A DNA stretch of 64,000 nucleotides from Candidatus Babelota bacterium (lineage in GTDB: Bacteria > Babelota > Babeliae > Babelales > Vermiphilaceae): NCBI GenBank assembly GCA_029262595.1, contig JAJCZB010000031.1:1-64000 (forward strand), read 5' to 3'. This document shows, piece by piece, positions 1 through 7,596 of the stretch. Each line of letters begins with the position of its first letter. Within the stretch, counting starts at the first letter, position 1. The notes under the pieces were generated by a model that was not told the origin of the DNA, did not search any database, and worked only from the letters and a program-made list of their open reading frames with translations. The translations under genes were made by a program, and so were the position numbers.

Positions 1-116
1 TAAAAAATAGAAGTACTGATTTTTTTCTCATGATCCCATCCCCTAAAGACATATGTTTTTCTAAAAGTGTATGCAAAGAGAGGGTGTCGTTACAAGAGAA
101 CGAATGAGATGGGATT

Positions 117-497
117 TTATGCGTCACCTTCAGGGGACAGACTCTCAGTCTGGGCAACAATCGTCACACGTTCTGCGCTTAGGCCAAGGATCGTATAGTA
201 ATTATCAGGAAGGGGATGTGGTTGGTATTTCACATACGCAACTATTCGACTGCCACCAAATGGATAAGGAATTGTTTCAGTTGCAAGTTCTATTACTTTC
301 ATATGCTCATCGCTACAATCGGTAGTTATAATCGCGCCAACAGTGATTTCTTTTCCGGATCTATCGAGCCATTTGGTATCATCGACTGGAGGGCTATTTT
401 GTTCAGACATTGTGCCGCCCCAATCGTCAGCGGGAATTATTTGTACAAAAAAACATGTGGAAAGAAGCAGTAGATGTTTTGCACTAAAGGCACCCAT
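117..497 (-). CDS. Small secreted protein of unknown function
   Basis: A 126-residue protein with a hydrophobic N-terminal segment (about residues 8-20) that looks like a Sec signal, with cleavage likely near the IIPAD stretch. The mature part is short, mixed in charge and mostly beta-like, with no motif I recognise. The ribosome-binding site before the ATG is weak (gagag). The gene stands alone on the minus strand and a bidirectional hairpin terminator lies just upstream. It resembles in size and make-up the small beta-rich secreted proteins near 48 kb, but I see no clear sequence identity with them. Confidence 0.6.
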   Translation of the reverse strand: MGAFSAKHLLLLSTCFFVQIIPADDWGGTMSEQNSPPVDDTKWLDRSGKEITVGAIITTDCSDEHMKVIELATETIPYPFGGSRIVAYVKYQPHPLPDNYYTILGLSAERVTIVAQTESLSPEGDA

Positions 498-566
498 GCA
501 GACTCTCGCTTTTTTTAATGCCAGATCGTTTACAAAAGTATGCTGTGTGTGTGACTATTCGTCAAA

Positions 567-594
567 TAAAAAGCGGGCTGATGCCCGCTTTTTA
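567..594. terminator. Bidirectional hairpin terminator
   Basis: GC-rich stem AAGCGGGC / GCCCGCTT with a four-base loop, flanked by A and T runs on both sides. It sits between two minus-strand genes and mainly serves the gene that ends at 607. Confidence 0.8.
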
Positions 595-606
595 TTTACA
601 GTTCGA

Positions 607-930
607 TTATTTTCTTACGAGTGTACTATACATATTTTCAGTTTTAGTTCGACCATTTTGTACTAATGCACGCACTTCATGATTGTTTTGTACAAGTTGA
701 TATGCGCCGTGGCCCGCGAGTAATACTGCAAGTGCTACTTTCGCACGAGAGAAATTACGGCCTTTACGCGCAGCACTAAAGAGCATGAGTGCGAGTGCCA
801 TTTGCGCTCCGCTCAGGATAGTAACTTGGCCTTTGCGGCTTACGTACTCATCGAGTTTGTGTGCAAAGCTTGGCACTGTTTGGCTGGCAAGGATGATGCC
901 AAGAGATAAAAAGAGTAATGCTTTTTTCAT
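607..930 (-). CDS. Small secreted or membrane protein, unknown
   Basis: A 107-residue protein that starts with a clear signal sequence (positive MKK, hydrophobic core to about residue 20, then SFAH). Two moderately hydrophobic stretches follow (about 39-53 and 63-78), separated by a basic patch (ARKGRNFSRAK), so the mature protein may be membrane-associated. A strong purine-rich site (gggggtctc) precedes the ATG. The product is unknown. A GC-rich terminator follows directly. Confidence 0.65.
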   Translation of the reverse strand: MKKALLFLSLGIILASQTVPSFAHKLDEYVSRKGQVTILSGAQMALALMLFSAARKGRNFSRAKVALAVLLAGHGAYQLVQNNHEVRALVQNGRTKTENMYSTLVRK

Positions 931-962
931 GAGACCCCCATTATAGTTAAGCGAATTGTGTT

Positions 963-1628
963 TTATTCTTTTTTACGCACTTGTCGAATATGAAGTGCAT
1001 ATTCAGCAAGATAATTTTTTTGCGCTTTCACCCATTTTTTGAGTGCTGCATCTCGAGCTGTTTTGAGTTTTAAGCAAGTAGCTGTAGGAGATGATGTATT
1101 GTCATATGAAGCTTGTAATTGCTCCAAGGCATTACTTGCTTTTTGATAGGCTTGCTTGGTTGCTTCGGCTGTTTCTTGAGCAATTCGCAAAGATTCAGGA
1201 GCGGTATACTCGCGTGTATATGCGGGATCTGCGCACGCTCCTGCAGCGGATGCATCAGTATGGGATGGGCCGCAACTGGCAGCACCTGCAAATGCAGGCA
1301 GGGGCGATACAAGATCAAATGAACCACTTTTGCCAAGTTCAAGATATGTATTTTCTGCAAGCGCTTGGGCAAGTGCAGCATTCATAGCTTCCAATGCAGC
1401 GGCGCTACTGGTTTGAAGTTTTTTATGTGCGTTTGTTGGAACGGCTGTTTCATATGCTTGTTCGAGTTCTCGAAGCGATGTGTTTGCAGATTCGTAGTCT
1501 TTTTGAGCTTTATGCAATTGCGTAAGCGCAACACCCATTGTATGAGATGAAGGAGCTGCTGCGTGTCCCTGAGTGGGCGTAAAAAAAATACAGAAAAACA
1601 ATAAAAAAATGAGATATTTTCCCTGCAT
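963..1628 (-). CDS. Secreted coiled-coil protein, unknown
   Basis: The start is set at 1628 because a GGAGG site lies six bases upstream; the in-frame ATG at 1646 has no such site. The 221-residue product has a signal peptide (hydrophobic residues about 5-19, ending at TQGHAAA). Two Ala/Glu/Gln-rich helical blocks (about 30-95 and 145-215) look like coiled coils, with a Gly/Ala/Cys-containing linker between them. No enzyme motif is visible. It is probably a periplasmic or exported helical protein. Confidence 0.7.
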   Translation of the reverse strand: MQGKYLIFLLFFCIFFTPTQGHAAAPSSHTMGVALTQLHKAQKDYESANTSLRELEQAYETAVPTNAHKKLQTSSAAALEAMNAALAQALAENTYLELGKSGSFDLVSPLPAFAGAASCGPSHTDASAAGACADPAYTREYTAPESLRIAQETAEATKQAYQKASNALEQLQASYDNTSSPTATCLKLKTARDAALKKWVKAQKNYLAEYALHIRQVRKKE

Positions 1629-1782
1629 GATAACCTCCGTATGCAAATAGGGTGTACTGTGCAGTATGCACTATTTTATTCAATTTGTAAAACAAGGGGC
1701 TCTTGTCGAGGGGGCTTTTTTGCCGGTTTAAAGAGCAGTAAGTCACTTTTTAACAGTCAATCACTGATGATGCACGTGGAAT

Positions 1783-2580
1783 TTAGAGGCAATCGGTTCG
1801 CTGCTTAAATCGTATCCAGGCAGCGCCTGTTAAGAGTCCGGTGAAGATGAAAAGCATCGGCAAGCAGATCCAAAATGAAAGATATTCGTTTGAACCAGTA
1901 ATCGCATGCTTAATGCCTTCAGTCAGATAGATCCCGGGATTGAGAAAAACCAGTTTACCCAGGACGGAAGAATATTTTTTCATTGCCCAGAGCGGCACCC
2001 AAAATCCACCAAATGCCATGAGTGCACCATTTGCGCGGCTCCAGAGTGTGCCGATGTCTGTGCTGCGCTTGAGTACCACTGCTGCAAGCACATGATATGC
2101 AGAAAGGCACAATGATCCAGCAAATAAAATCAGAACGAGTTGCGGCCAATTGGTGTGCGACAAATCAATATAGTTGCGCAAAATCAGGCCGCCTACTGGG
2201 TAATAGGGAAGCGAGATAATAAATGCATACAGGCCGGTGAACATAATTTTTTGCACAAGTACTAAAAAGGGACTCAAAACGGTAATTTGATAATCAACGT
2301 AGCGCTTACCTTCCAAATCAAAGAGGAGTTCAATGTTTTGCTTGTATGTAAAAAGCAGGAGCACGAGCAAAATATTGCCCGCAAATAATATCGTATTCAG
2401 CATCGGATTAGGGTGAGTAAAGTTTGCGTGTCCTTGAAAATAAGCGCTTTGAACGCCAAATACGATGGGATAAATGAGTGCATAATTGAAGATATTATCA
2501 AGAAAATGTGCGCGTGATGCAAATAGGTCACGGCGCATAAATTGTAAAAAGACGGTAAATGAATGCTTGAATGCTATCAT
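1783..2580 (-). CDS. ABC-2 type transporter permease, second subunit
   Basis: About 265 residues with six hydrophobic segments, as in ABC-2 permeases. The start ATG at 2580 overlaps the stop of the preceding permease in an ATGA arrangement; longer in-frame starts lie inside that gene. The C-terminal half carries the block around NPGIYLTEGIKHAI, which recurs as NPVTYCNEGLRAIL in its neighbour and NPMVYLMEGTRAAI in the permease at 51.4 kb, so the three are homologous. With the ATPase at 3368 it probably forms a heterodimeric exporter. The substrate cannot be read from the sequence. Confidence 0.85.
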   Translation of the reverse strand: MIAFKHSFTVFLQFMRRDLFASRAHFLDNIFNYALIYPIVFGVQSAYFQGHANFTHPNPMLNTILFAGNILLVLLLFTYKQNIELLFDLEGKRYVDYQITVLSPFLVLVQKIMFTGLYAFIISLPYYPVGGLILRNYIDLSHTNWPQLVLILFAGSLCLSAYHVLAAVVLKRSTDIGTLWSRANGALMAFGGFWVPLWAMKKYSSVLGKLVFLNPGIYLTEGIKHAITGSNEYLSFWICLPMLFIFTGLLTGAAWIRFKQRTDCL

Positions 2581-3365
2581 ACGGGATCCAATCGTTTTGA
2601 AATTCCTCGAGCGGCAAATGCGATAGCCAGAGCCACCCATGCTATAAGTGCGCCAATGCAGGTATATGCAGATAAGTAATCTGGTCCACCAATAAGAATC
2701 GCACGCAATCCTTCGTTGCAATACGTTACTGGGTTGGCCAGCATGAGATAGGCCGCATAGGGAGAAAACGCATATATTTTATGCCATACAAACCATGTTG
2801 GGCTTAAGAGCAGTAAAAAAGTAAGTCGTCGTGGCCAAAGATTTTGCATAAACCAATCGTATTCATAGTACATACTCAATCCCAAGAAAAATATTCCGTA
2901 AAAACAGAGGGAAAGAATATAAAGAATAGGAAATAGTGCCCATTGCGGTGCTACCGTTTGGAACACATCTCCCAAGAGGACAACACCTACGGTGCACACG
3001 GGCAGCGTAACGATCGCGGTCTCGAGACAAAAGTAGGTTATGTAGGCGGCAAAAAGCCATCGCTTGGGAAGCGGGAGCGTGAGGTGATAATCAATAAAAC
3101 GTTTGAACTTAATATCAAACAGATTTTGCAGGGCAAATCCCATTCCACGAAAGAGGGCTTGCAATGCGATTGTACCAATAAATATTGGCGCGATGAGCGA
3201 TTCAGGAACGCCCATTGCTGGATATAAGCCGCCAAATTCAATGACGTCAATAAAGAGCCGCACGCCAGCATTAAGCGCTTGGCTTTTCCATTGCTGCCGA
3301 ATGACCAGCATGTAGCGGCGTACCAGCGCAAGATAGGTAAAAAAATAATTGGTATTTATGAGCAT
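2577..3365 (-). CDS. ABC-2 type transporter permease, first subunit
   Basis: A 262-residue inner-membrane protein with about six transmembrane segments and the ABC-2 layout: an amphipathic N-terminus, then three pairs of helices. The YHLTLPLPKRWLFAA stretch after the first pair matches the position of the coupling helix that contacts the ATPase; the permease at 51.4 kb has the similar SFYLTLPIPSWMVF. The gene follows the ATPase gene by two bases and overlaps the next permease by four, so all three are translated from one message. It probably exports a polysaccharide, lipid or drug. Confidence 0.85.
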   Translation of the reverse strand: MLINTNYFFTYLALVRRYMLVIRQQWKSQALNAGVRLFIDVIEFGGLYPAMGVPESLIAPIFIGTIALQALFRGMGFALQNLFDIKFKRFIDYHLTLPLPKRWLFAAYITYFCLETAIVTLPVCTVGVVLLGDVFQTVAPQWALFPILYILSLCFYGIFFLGLSMYYEYDWFMQNLWPRRLTFLLLLSPTWFVWHKIYAFSPYAAYLMLANPVTYCNEGLRAILIGGPDYLSAYTCIGALIAWVALAIAFAARGISKRLDPV

Positions 3366-3367
3366 TA

Positions 3368-4123
3368 CTATTCCTTGCTTTGCTCATCTTGCACAAGCGT
3401 AATAAAAATATCTTCTAATTTATTATCGTGATATTTTTCTTTGAGCGCTTTGACTGATTCAATCAAAACCACTTTGCCGCGATGCAAAACGCAAATGCGA
3501 TCTGAAAGGAATTCAGCTTCATCAAGATAGTGCGTGGTTAAAATTACAGTAACCCCCATATCTTTCAGGCCACGAATAATGTGCCATAGTTTTTTACGAA
3601 TATCGGGATCCAGGCCAACCGTTGGCTCATCTAAAATAACGAGTTGAGGATTGTGCATTAATGCGCGGGCGATTAAAAGCCGTTGCTTATTTCCGCCGGA
3701 AAGTGCATTTACTTCAAAATCTTTATAGCGCGTCAGCTCAAGCTGCTCCATAAGATCACGAGTACGTGTAATTATCTCTTTTTCAGGCATAAGAAAGTAG
3801 CGCCCAGCAAATAAAAGATTTTGCTCTACCGTGAGAAACATATCAAGATTTTGCGTTTGCGGGCAAAAGCCAAGTGCATGGCGATAGTGCATCACATCGT
3901 CATAAATGGGGGTGCCATTAAAAAGAATGGTCCCGGAGGTTGGCGGATGCAGTGTAGCCAAAATGGATGAAAGTGTTGTTTTTCCCGCGCCATTTACGCC
4001 AAGAAGCCCAAACACTTCCCCTTGCTTGATAGTCATGCTGACATCATCAAGCGCGACAACCGGATCTCGAGAAGATTTATATATTTTTGTGATATTTTGA
4101 ATCTGAATTAATGAATCGTTCAT
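3368..4123 (-). CDS. ABC transporter ATP-binding protein (ABC-2 exporter)
   Basis: A 251-residue nucleotide-binding domain that drives the two permeases encoded next to it. Visible motifs: Walker A GVNGAGKTT (42-50), Q-loop FCPQTQ (about 87), signature LSGGNKQ (141-147), Walker B LVILDEP (161-167) and the switch His in TTHYLDEA (198). The family matches the CcmA/daunorubicin-resistance group (COG1131). It is the first gene of a tight three-gene minus-strand operon. It closely resembles the ATPase at 50.7 kb, including the shared stretches LSSILATLHP and DEPTVGLDPDIR, so the two systems are paralogous. Confidence 0.93.
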   Translation of the reverse strand: MNDSLIQIQNITKIYKSSRDPVVALDDVSMTIKQGEVFGLLGVNGAGKTTLSSILATLHPPTSGTILFNGTPIYDDVMHYRHALGFCPQTQNLDMFLTVEQNLLFAGRYFLMPEKEIITRTRDLMEQLELTRYKDFEVNALSGGNKQRLLIARALMHNPQLVILDEPTVGLDPDIRKKLWHIIRGLKDMGVTVILTTHYLDEAEFLSDRICVLHRGKVVLIESVKALKEKYHDNKLEDIFITLVQDEQSKE

Positions 4124-4396
4124 AGTGATAAGACCTTTAAGTAAAGTCTTTTTATCGTATCAGAAAGAGGATGAGTGGGCAAACGGAAACAAGATACTGG
4201 TTTTTAAACTGTTGCATACCGGAATTTTTTTTTGATACGGTGTCCTCATGTGTTTAAAAAGGTATTTAATTTCATCATTTTCTTTGAAGGTTTATTCAGT
4301 CAGAAAAAAGAGTTGCATAAAAATATCACTATGCTATGAATCGTAAAAGAGTAATGAACCATATTTCTAACCATTTTATTTCCGGAGGATAGTCTA

Positions 4397-5014
4397 ATGA
4401 GGCAGTATGTAATGGAACTCATTGGTACATTCTTTTTAACCCTCGCAGTGAGTATCACTGGCGTACCTATGGCTGTGGGCTTGATGTTCATGGCTATGTA
4501 TTATATAGGTGAAGGGGTTTCTGGAGGATACTACAACCCAGCGCTCGCAGTAGCAGCTTGGATGCGTGGTGTTCTTGCAGTTGAAGAAATGCTCATCTAT
4601 ACAGGTGTGCAGTCTATTGGTGCTTTCTTTGGTGTGTGGCTTTTCAGAGCATTGACTAACAATGTGTTCATGCCGGATGTAATGGCTGATCTTTCTATGG
4701 GCATGGCTATTTTAGTTGAAGTTCTTATGGCTGCAGTGCTTGCACTTGTACTTCTTACTGTTGCTACTTCTAAAGACTACAAAGGTAGCGTAGTAAATGG
4801 TGCAGTGATCGGTCTTACTTTAGCAGCAGTGCTATTGGTTGGCCAAAGCATCGTTAACCCAGCAATCGCAGTTGGTGCATACCTTGGCCAATTGTTTGTT
4901 GATGGTGGCGCATTGTCACGCGAATTACTATTCGTGTACATCTGTGCTCCACTAGTAGGTGGTGCTCTTGCAGCACTAACTTACGATTACTTGCATCCTT
5001 CTAAAGGCAAGTAA
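4397..5014 (+). CDS. Aquaporin-like (MIP family) channel lacking the filter arginine
   Basis: A 205-residue membrane protein with six transmembrane segments and the two half-helix NPA motifs of the major intrinsic protein family: GGYYNPALAV (NPA at 47-49) and SIVNPAIAVG (NPA at 154-156). Such channels pass water or small uncharged solutes across the inner membrane. It is shorter than usual (about 230-280) because the loop between the first helices is trimmed. In most members the second NPA is followed by Arg, which forms the narrow selectivity filter; here it is Ile157. A strong GGAGG site precedes the ATG and a good terminator follows, so it is a single-gene unit. Confidence 0.85.
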   Translation: MRQYVMELIGTFFLTLAVSITGVPMAVGLMFMAMYYIGEGVSGGYYNPALAVAAWMRGVLAVEEMLIYTGVQSIGAFFGVWLFRALTNNVFMPDVMADLSMGMAILVEVLMAAVLALVLLTVATSKDYKGSVVNGAVIGLTLAAVLLVGQSIVNPAIAVGAYLGQLFVDGGALSRELLFVYICAPLVGGALAALTYDYLHPSKGK

Positions 5015-5041
5015 GACTTTTTTCAATTCTTTTGTAGATCT

Positions 5042-5077
5042 TAAAAAGGGTGCCGTGTATGCGGCACTCTTTTTTTT
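5042..5077 (+). terminator. Rho-independent terminator after the aquaporin-like gene
   Basis: Nine-pair stem AGGGTGCCG / CGGCACTCT (one G-T pair) with a six-base loop, followed by an eight-T run. It ends 14 bases before the phosphoribosyltransferase start and supports placing that start at 5092. Confidence 0.85.
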
Positions 5078-5091
5078 CAAAAGGAGTAGAT

Positions 5092-5733
5092 ATGCAGCAA
5101 TCATTTAAAGATCGTATCGATGCGGGGAATCAACTCGCGAAAAAACTCATGCAATACAAAGATGATCCACATGCGATTGTGATCGGATTGCCGCGCGGTG
5201 GCCTGCCGGTTGCACAGCAAGTAGCCGATCAACTCAATCTTCCGCTCGATATTGTAGTGCCGCGCAAAATGGGTGCACCGATGAATGAAGAGCTTGCCGT
5301 TGGCGCTATCACGCAGGATGGAGACGTTGTTTGGAATGAAAAAATTATGCGCAGCTTGCATCTAAATCCGGAAGATCTTGCCGATACGATCGCAAAAGAA
5401 AAAAATGAAGCGCAACGGCGATTAAAACTCTACCGCCAAGATCGCGCGCCGCTAGATCTAAAAAATAAAACAGTTTTGCTTGTTGATGATGGTATTGCAA
5501 CGGGAGCTACGATGCGCGCGGCAATTCATTTTGCCAAAACGCAGGGGGCTGCAAGGGTAGTGGTGGCAACGCCTGTCGCCACCGTTGACACGCTTGAAAT
5601 AATGCAAGATGAAGTTGATGAGATTATTTCGGTATTGATTCCCAAAACATTTCTTGGTATTTCTGCGTTTTATCAAACGTTTGGGCAAACGAGTGATGAT
5701 GAAGTGATTGCAATTATGGGAACGAATAGATAA
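5092..5733 (+). CDS. Phosphoribosyltransferase (COG1926-like)
   Basis: A 213-residue type I phosphoribosyltransferase. The PRPP-binding loop VLLVDDGIATGATM lies at 128-141, with two acidic residues followed by the Gly/Thr-rich turn, and IGLPRGGLPVA (31-41) forms the N-terminal strand and loop. This fits the COG1926 family of predicted phosphoribosyltransferases, whose base substrate is usually unknown. The start at 5092 follows an aaggagtagat site; an earlier ATG at 5050 lies inside the preceding terminator. It is distinct from the ComF-type protein at 11.7 kb. Confidence 0.85.
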   Translation: MQQSFKDRIDAGNQLAKKLMQYKDDPHAIVIGLPRGGLPVAQQVADQLNLPLDIVVPRKMGAPMNEELAVGAITQDGDVVWNEKIMRSLHLNPEDLADTIAKEKNEAQRRLKLYRQDRAPLDLKNKTVLLVDDGIATGATMRAAIHFAKTQGAARVVVATPVATVDTLEIMQDEVDEIISVLIPKTFLGISAFYQTFGQTSDDEVIAIMGTNR

Positions 5734-5794
5734 TTTCGTTCACATAATTAGGATGTATTTTTCTATAATGTATTAATTTACATTAAATTGCTAA

Positions 5795-6252
5795 CTTCGC
5801 CCCTATTCGGGGGGAATAAATGTATTGCTCGCCCAATACATTTAATACAAGGGCGCATAAGAGAAGCATCTCTTATGAATCTCTCGACGCTTGAAACGAT
5901 TTATCATTCGCCTACCTTTACTTGGAGTATGCTTTAGCGCTTCGTTGCCTGTACGGCTTCCAGTCTTCGCCAAGGCTTCGACGGACAGGCAGAGATCTGT
6001 CAAGCTAGATCAGATTCGCTTTTTATACATCGGTCTTGGTCGTTCTGTTGATTATAAAATAATTCCCTATCAGCTTACCAGTCCACATCGAGCCGCACTT
6101 GCAGAAGAAAAAATGAGTTGTGCTTAGTTATAGTAGGCGAGTGATGAGACGTTTAAGCGTCGAGGGATCAAAAAGGGACGCTTCCCTTTTTTGCCCTTGT
6201 ATCGAAGATATTGGGCACGCAATATCTTTGCGCTCCCCGCGTAGGGGCGAAG
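5795..6252. mobile_element. Repeat element with imperfect, structured terminal inverted repeats (copy 1)
   Basis: A 458-bp non-coding unit. Its left end (5795-about 5917) and the reverse complement of its right end (6252-about 6131) are about 120 bp long and alignable. Both start CTTCGCCCCTA and share GATACAAGGGC or AATACAAGGGC, CTCGACGCTT and TCGCCTAC. Each end folds into three hairpins: CCCC/GGGG, a 8-9 bp AT-rich stem, and a nine-bp stem with an AGNN loop. The second and third stems differ between the ends but stay paired. A related inverted copy lies at 11304-11592. The 78-codon open frame inside (5891-6127) is not convincing as a gene. A non-autonomous transposable element or a structured RNA are both possible. 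Confidence 0.75.
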
Positions 6253-6309
6253 TAAATAATCTCAATAGATTAATATGTTGAAGAAAAACTAAAATGAAAT
6301 TTAAAAAAA

Positions 6310-7440
6310 CTATTTTCTCTTCACTACTTTAAACTTTTTCAACAACTTATTCATCGTAACTTTAAAGCCACTATACTCAAGCTCATCATATGGAAGCATC
6401 GCATTGCCATACCATCCTTGCTGGCGAATCTCAATCGCTTTCTCTTGTGCTTTCAAGCGAACAAAATCCCACGCAGGATTATCAAAGAAATCGGTAAACT
6501 GATCAGAAAATCTTCCGCTTGGTGTGATTGAAAATCCAAGTGCAGATACTATCGGCAAGCAATACGGGCCGGTGACGGGTGTATTAATGGCAACCGGCAT
6601 GAGTGGCATATTGTGCGAACCGCGCGAATCGCCGCCAACGAAAGGCACTTTTACAAACGGTGAAAGAAGTTCTTCCGGTGCGGGAAAAATTCCCTGCGTA
6701 CGAATTAATGCTACCGGATCATCTTTACCGGTATATTTTCCTGCAATTGAGTGCAAACGATCAGTTGAAAGGCTTGCAGTTTGCTCATCATACTCGCGCG
6801 AATAAATTGCTTTAATACCAAATCGCTCGCCATCGCGCAGAAGCATTGCAATTTCATATAAATCATCAGGCGCATCGAGCGTGATTACATGATCACCGCC
6901 TTTTACGTTGTTCATATCAATGATCTCAAAGCGAAATCCCTTGATCATTTTGGGAAGCATTAATCCTGCGCAATACATCGGATCGGCAAACGCTAAAAAA
7001 ATTGGCAAGTTATATGCGCCTGGGCCACATTTATCCGCGGCAAACACCATAAACGTCTCAGCTGGGCGTGGCTCTTTTTTGTTAAAATCAAATGTAATTT
7101 CAGCGACTCCCGGGCCTGCTCCGCGGACATTGCCCGATGGCGCATCAGCCAAAAGATCTTGGCCCGCGCCATAGCAGCCGCATTCTTCTGCGTATTTGGT
7201 GGCCGATATAAAGGAATCCCAGGCGAGCGTATGGATATCTTTATGATCGTTTCCTTTTTTGTGAGACATAATCAGGCACAGATCATCCCCTGTGAAGGTG
7301 ACCATTCCATCGATCAGAAGCTTCTTTTTAATTGCTCCATCAATCTTTTTTTTAACAGCTTGGACCATTTTTTTTGTGGGCTGCGTGTGCCCGCCAATAG
7401 AGCCAACATCTGCTTTTATTACTGATACCGTGAGTTTCAT
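6310..7440 (-). CDS. Fructose-1,6-bisphosphate aldolase/phosphatase, archaeal type
   Basis: A 376-residue protein of the bifunctional FBP aldolase/phosphatase family (FBPase class V), which condenses triose phosphates and removes the 1-phosphate to give fructose 6-phosphate in one-way gluconeogenesis. The start MKLTVSVIKADVGSIGGH carries Asp11 and His18, known metal ligands in this family. Further conserved blocks are FTGDDLCLIM, HTLAWDSF, YGAGQDL and FVGGDSRGSHNMP. The length is full for the family, and it is typical of archaea and deep-branching thermophiles. It stands alone between the repeat element and pheT. Confidence 0.93.
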   Translation of the reverse strand: MKLTVSVIKADVGSIGGHTQPTKKMVQAVKKKIDGAIKKKLLIDGMVTFTGDDLCLIMSHKKGNDHKDIHTLAWDSFISATKYAEECGCYGAGQDLLADAPSGNVRGAGPGVAEITFDFNKKEPRPAETFMVFAADKCGPGAYNLPIFLAFADPMYCAGLMLPKMIKGFRFEIIDMNNVKGGDHVITLDAPDDLYEIAMLLRDGERFGIKAIYSREYDEQTASLSTDRLHSIAGKYTGKDDPVALIRTQGIFPAPEELLSPFVKVPFVGGDSRGSHNMPLMPVAINTPVTGPYCLPIVSALGFSITPSGRFSDQFTDFFDNPAWDFVRLKAQEKAIEIRQQGWYGNAMLPYDELEYSGFKVTMNKLLKKFKVVKRK

Positions 7441-7518
7441 GAGTGTCCTTTTTTAGGTAGATACAAGTCTTTGCATAGGGTATAGCTGCTTTTGTGGCAT
7501 AGGTCAAACGTGCCCGCA

Positions 7519-7547
7519 TTGCTTGATTTTCCTTTTTTTCGTATGCT
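7519..7547 (+). promoter_or_regulatory. Putative sigma-70-type promoter of pheT
   Basis: TTGCTT at 7519-7524 and TATGCT at 7542-7547 are separated by 17 bases, about 50 bases before the pheT start, in a divergent intergenic region. The call rests on hexamer match and position alone. Confidence 0.4.
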
Positions 7548-7596
7548 TGATAGAAATTCGTTCATGAAAAGAATTTCATTACCGTGAGTTATCTCC

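Noticed and set aside
1091-1387. Plus-strand frame opposite the coiled-coil secreted gene
   Set aside because: It is an antisense shadow of Gln/Ala codons without start signals.
5891-6127. 78-codon frame inside the repeat element on the plus strand
   Set aside because: It spans the left structured end and common repeat sequence (giving FAKASTDRQ-type peptide), has no good ribosome-binding site, and the matching frame in the copy at 11.3-11.6 kb is interrupted by a stop.
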